Shown here in pieces: positions 63,546 to 64,000 of a stretch of DNA of 64,000 nt (within the stretch, counting starts at the first letter, position 1; the number at the start of each line of letters is the position of its first letter). Origin of the DNA: UBA5536 sp964592595 (lineage in GTDB: Bacteria > Bacteroidota > Bacteroidia > Bacteroidales > F082); contig CAZQFH010000001.1 in assembly GCA_964592595.1 (NCBI GenBank), positions 62,001-126,000 on the forward strand. The letters are read 5' to 3'. A program made the position numbers and the translations under genes. Under the pieces are notes generated by a model. That model saw only the letters and a list, made by a program, of their open reading frames with translations. It ran no database searches and was not told where the DNA came from.

Positions 63546-64000
63546 TAAAATCCTGTATTGGATTTGTTATCAACTACTTGCGCATAACTCCCCGAATAAA
63601 GCCTGTGCAGAATCGATTTTAACTTGTGATGGTAATGTGGATCGACAGCCCATTTCCCGGTGAGTTGTTCGTAACTTTTAACCGTACCGCGTTTTACATA
63701 ATCAAAGCGACTGTCAACAAGATCATTACTCAGTTTTTCGGTTGACGCATAAGCTTTTAAATGCTGAATATGCGCCCTAACACCTTCTTGTGGATGCGAA
63801 AAGCTAAGACCTGCAACACCATTTCCGGTTGCTCCCAAACCGCAATAATTATGCTGGTCTTTAGTTACATCGCCACCAAATTTTAAAAATCCTGTTTCGA
63901 GGCACATCTGACTAAAAGCAATATCGTGGTTGATGCCTTCGTCCGCAGCTTCAGCAATATAAAGTGAAACAAGTTCATCCGCCTCTTTCAAACTGAGCAT
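63545..64000 (-). CDS. Glucosaminidase (peptidoglycan hydrolase), 5' end probably outside the window
   Basis: The 151 residues visible match the glucosaminidase (LYZ2/FlgJ-like) fold: SQMCLETGFLKFGGDV with the probable catalytic Glu, QHNYCGLGATGNGVAGLSF, and VDPHYHHKLKSIL. Such enzymes cut the glycan strands of the cell wall. An ATG sits exactly at the window edge, but the first residues lack a signal peptide, so the gene probably continues beyond the right end. It overlaps folK by one base. Confidence 0.8.
   Translation of the reverse strand: MLSLKEADELVSLYIAEAADEGINHDIAFSQMCLETGFLKFGGDVTKDQHNYCGLGATGNGVAGLSFSHPQEGVRAHIQHLKAYASTEKLSNDLVDSRFDYVKRGTVKSYEQLTGKWAVDPHYHHKLKSILHRLYSGSYAQVVDNKSNTGF

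Noticed and set aside
1..64000. Insertion sequences, prophage, integrons, rRNA
   Set aside because: No transposase, integrase, phage structural or rRNA sequence recognised on either strand.

Overview
The window is a contiguous piece of chromosome from a member of the Bacteroidota. Evidence for this: (i) proteins with type IX secretion (T9SS) C-terminal sorting domains of both type A and type B, a PorP/SprF protein, a PorE-like OmpA protein and GLPGLI-family proteins; (ii) many upstream regions carry the Bacteroidota -7 box TAnnTTTG and lack a clear Shine-Dalgarno sequence; (iii) Bacteroidota-type gene neighbourhoods such as zapA-6S RNA-rny and ruvX-def-TPR lipoprotein. The phenylalanine/tyrosine breakdown genes need O2 at several steps, so the organism probably meets oxygen. 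I cannot name a genus. I see no prophage, insertion sequence, CRISPR array or rRNA.

Layout. 1-6.5 kb: end of a coiled-coil gene, zapA, a 6S RNA candidate, RNase Y (rny), a small outer-membrane barrel, then the reverse operon ruvX-def-TPR lipoprotein, dapD and an S1-domain orphan. 6.6-10 kb: a 49-aa YqaE/Pmp3 membrane protein, tRNA-His, a DppC-like permease, a DUF5723 protein and tRNA-Leu. 10.2-14.1 kb: tig-clpP-clpX (chaperone and protease) and a DUF4294 protein. 14.1-17.5 kb (reverse): oxidoreductase, lipoprotein and polyprenyl-phosphate sugar transferase, tightly coupled. 17.6-21.7 kb: pcm, a long aromatic amino acid hydroxylase, and an AT-rich orphan. 22-30.5 kb: two large gingipain-like C25 peptidases with T9SS sorting domains. 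30.7-35.2 kb (reverse): homogentisate pathway operon (hmgA, hppD, fahA, flavin-reductase-like). 35.3-38.2 kb: ene-reductase, a CREST-family membrane hydrolase and a dihydroorotate dehydrogenase-like protein. 38.6-48.6 kb: an overlapping operon of a 2225-residue repeat adhesin, an OmpA/SPOR protein and PorP/SprF. 48.6-52.5 kb: S41 peptidase and a fused branched-chain-type E1 dehydrogenase. 53.2-58.7 kb: a 60-residue cysteine-containing exported peptide, a stem-loop, three tandem GLPGLI proteins and a TonB-receptor-like barrel. 58.8-64 kb: PadR regulator, PspC protein, GNAT-nitrilase fusion, deoxynucleoside kinase, folK and a partial glucosaminidase.

How the genes work together. The hydroxylase (Phe to Tyr) and the hmgA/hppD/fahA operon form most of a route from phenylalanine to fumarate and acetoacetate; the maleylacetoacetate isomerase and the aminotransferase are not seen here. 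The C25 peptidases and the adhesin operon are T9SS cargo plus cell-surface anchoring parts. The most system-like unexplained locus is the peptide-GLPGLI x3-barrel cluster, which looks like a peptide made, matured and moved across the outer membrane; that function is inference.
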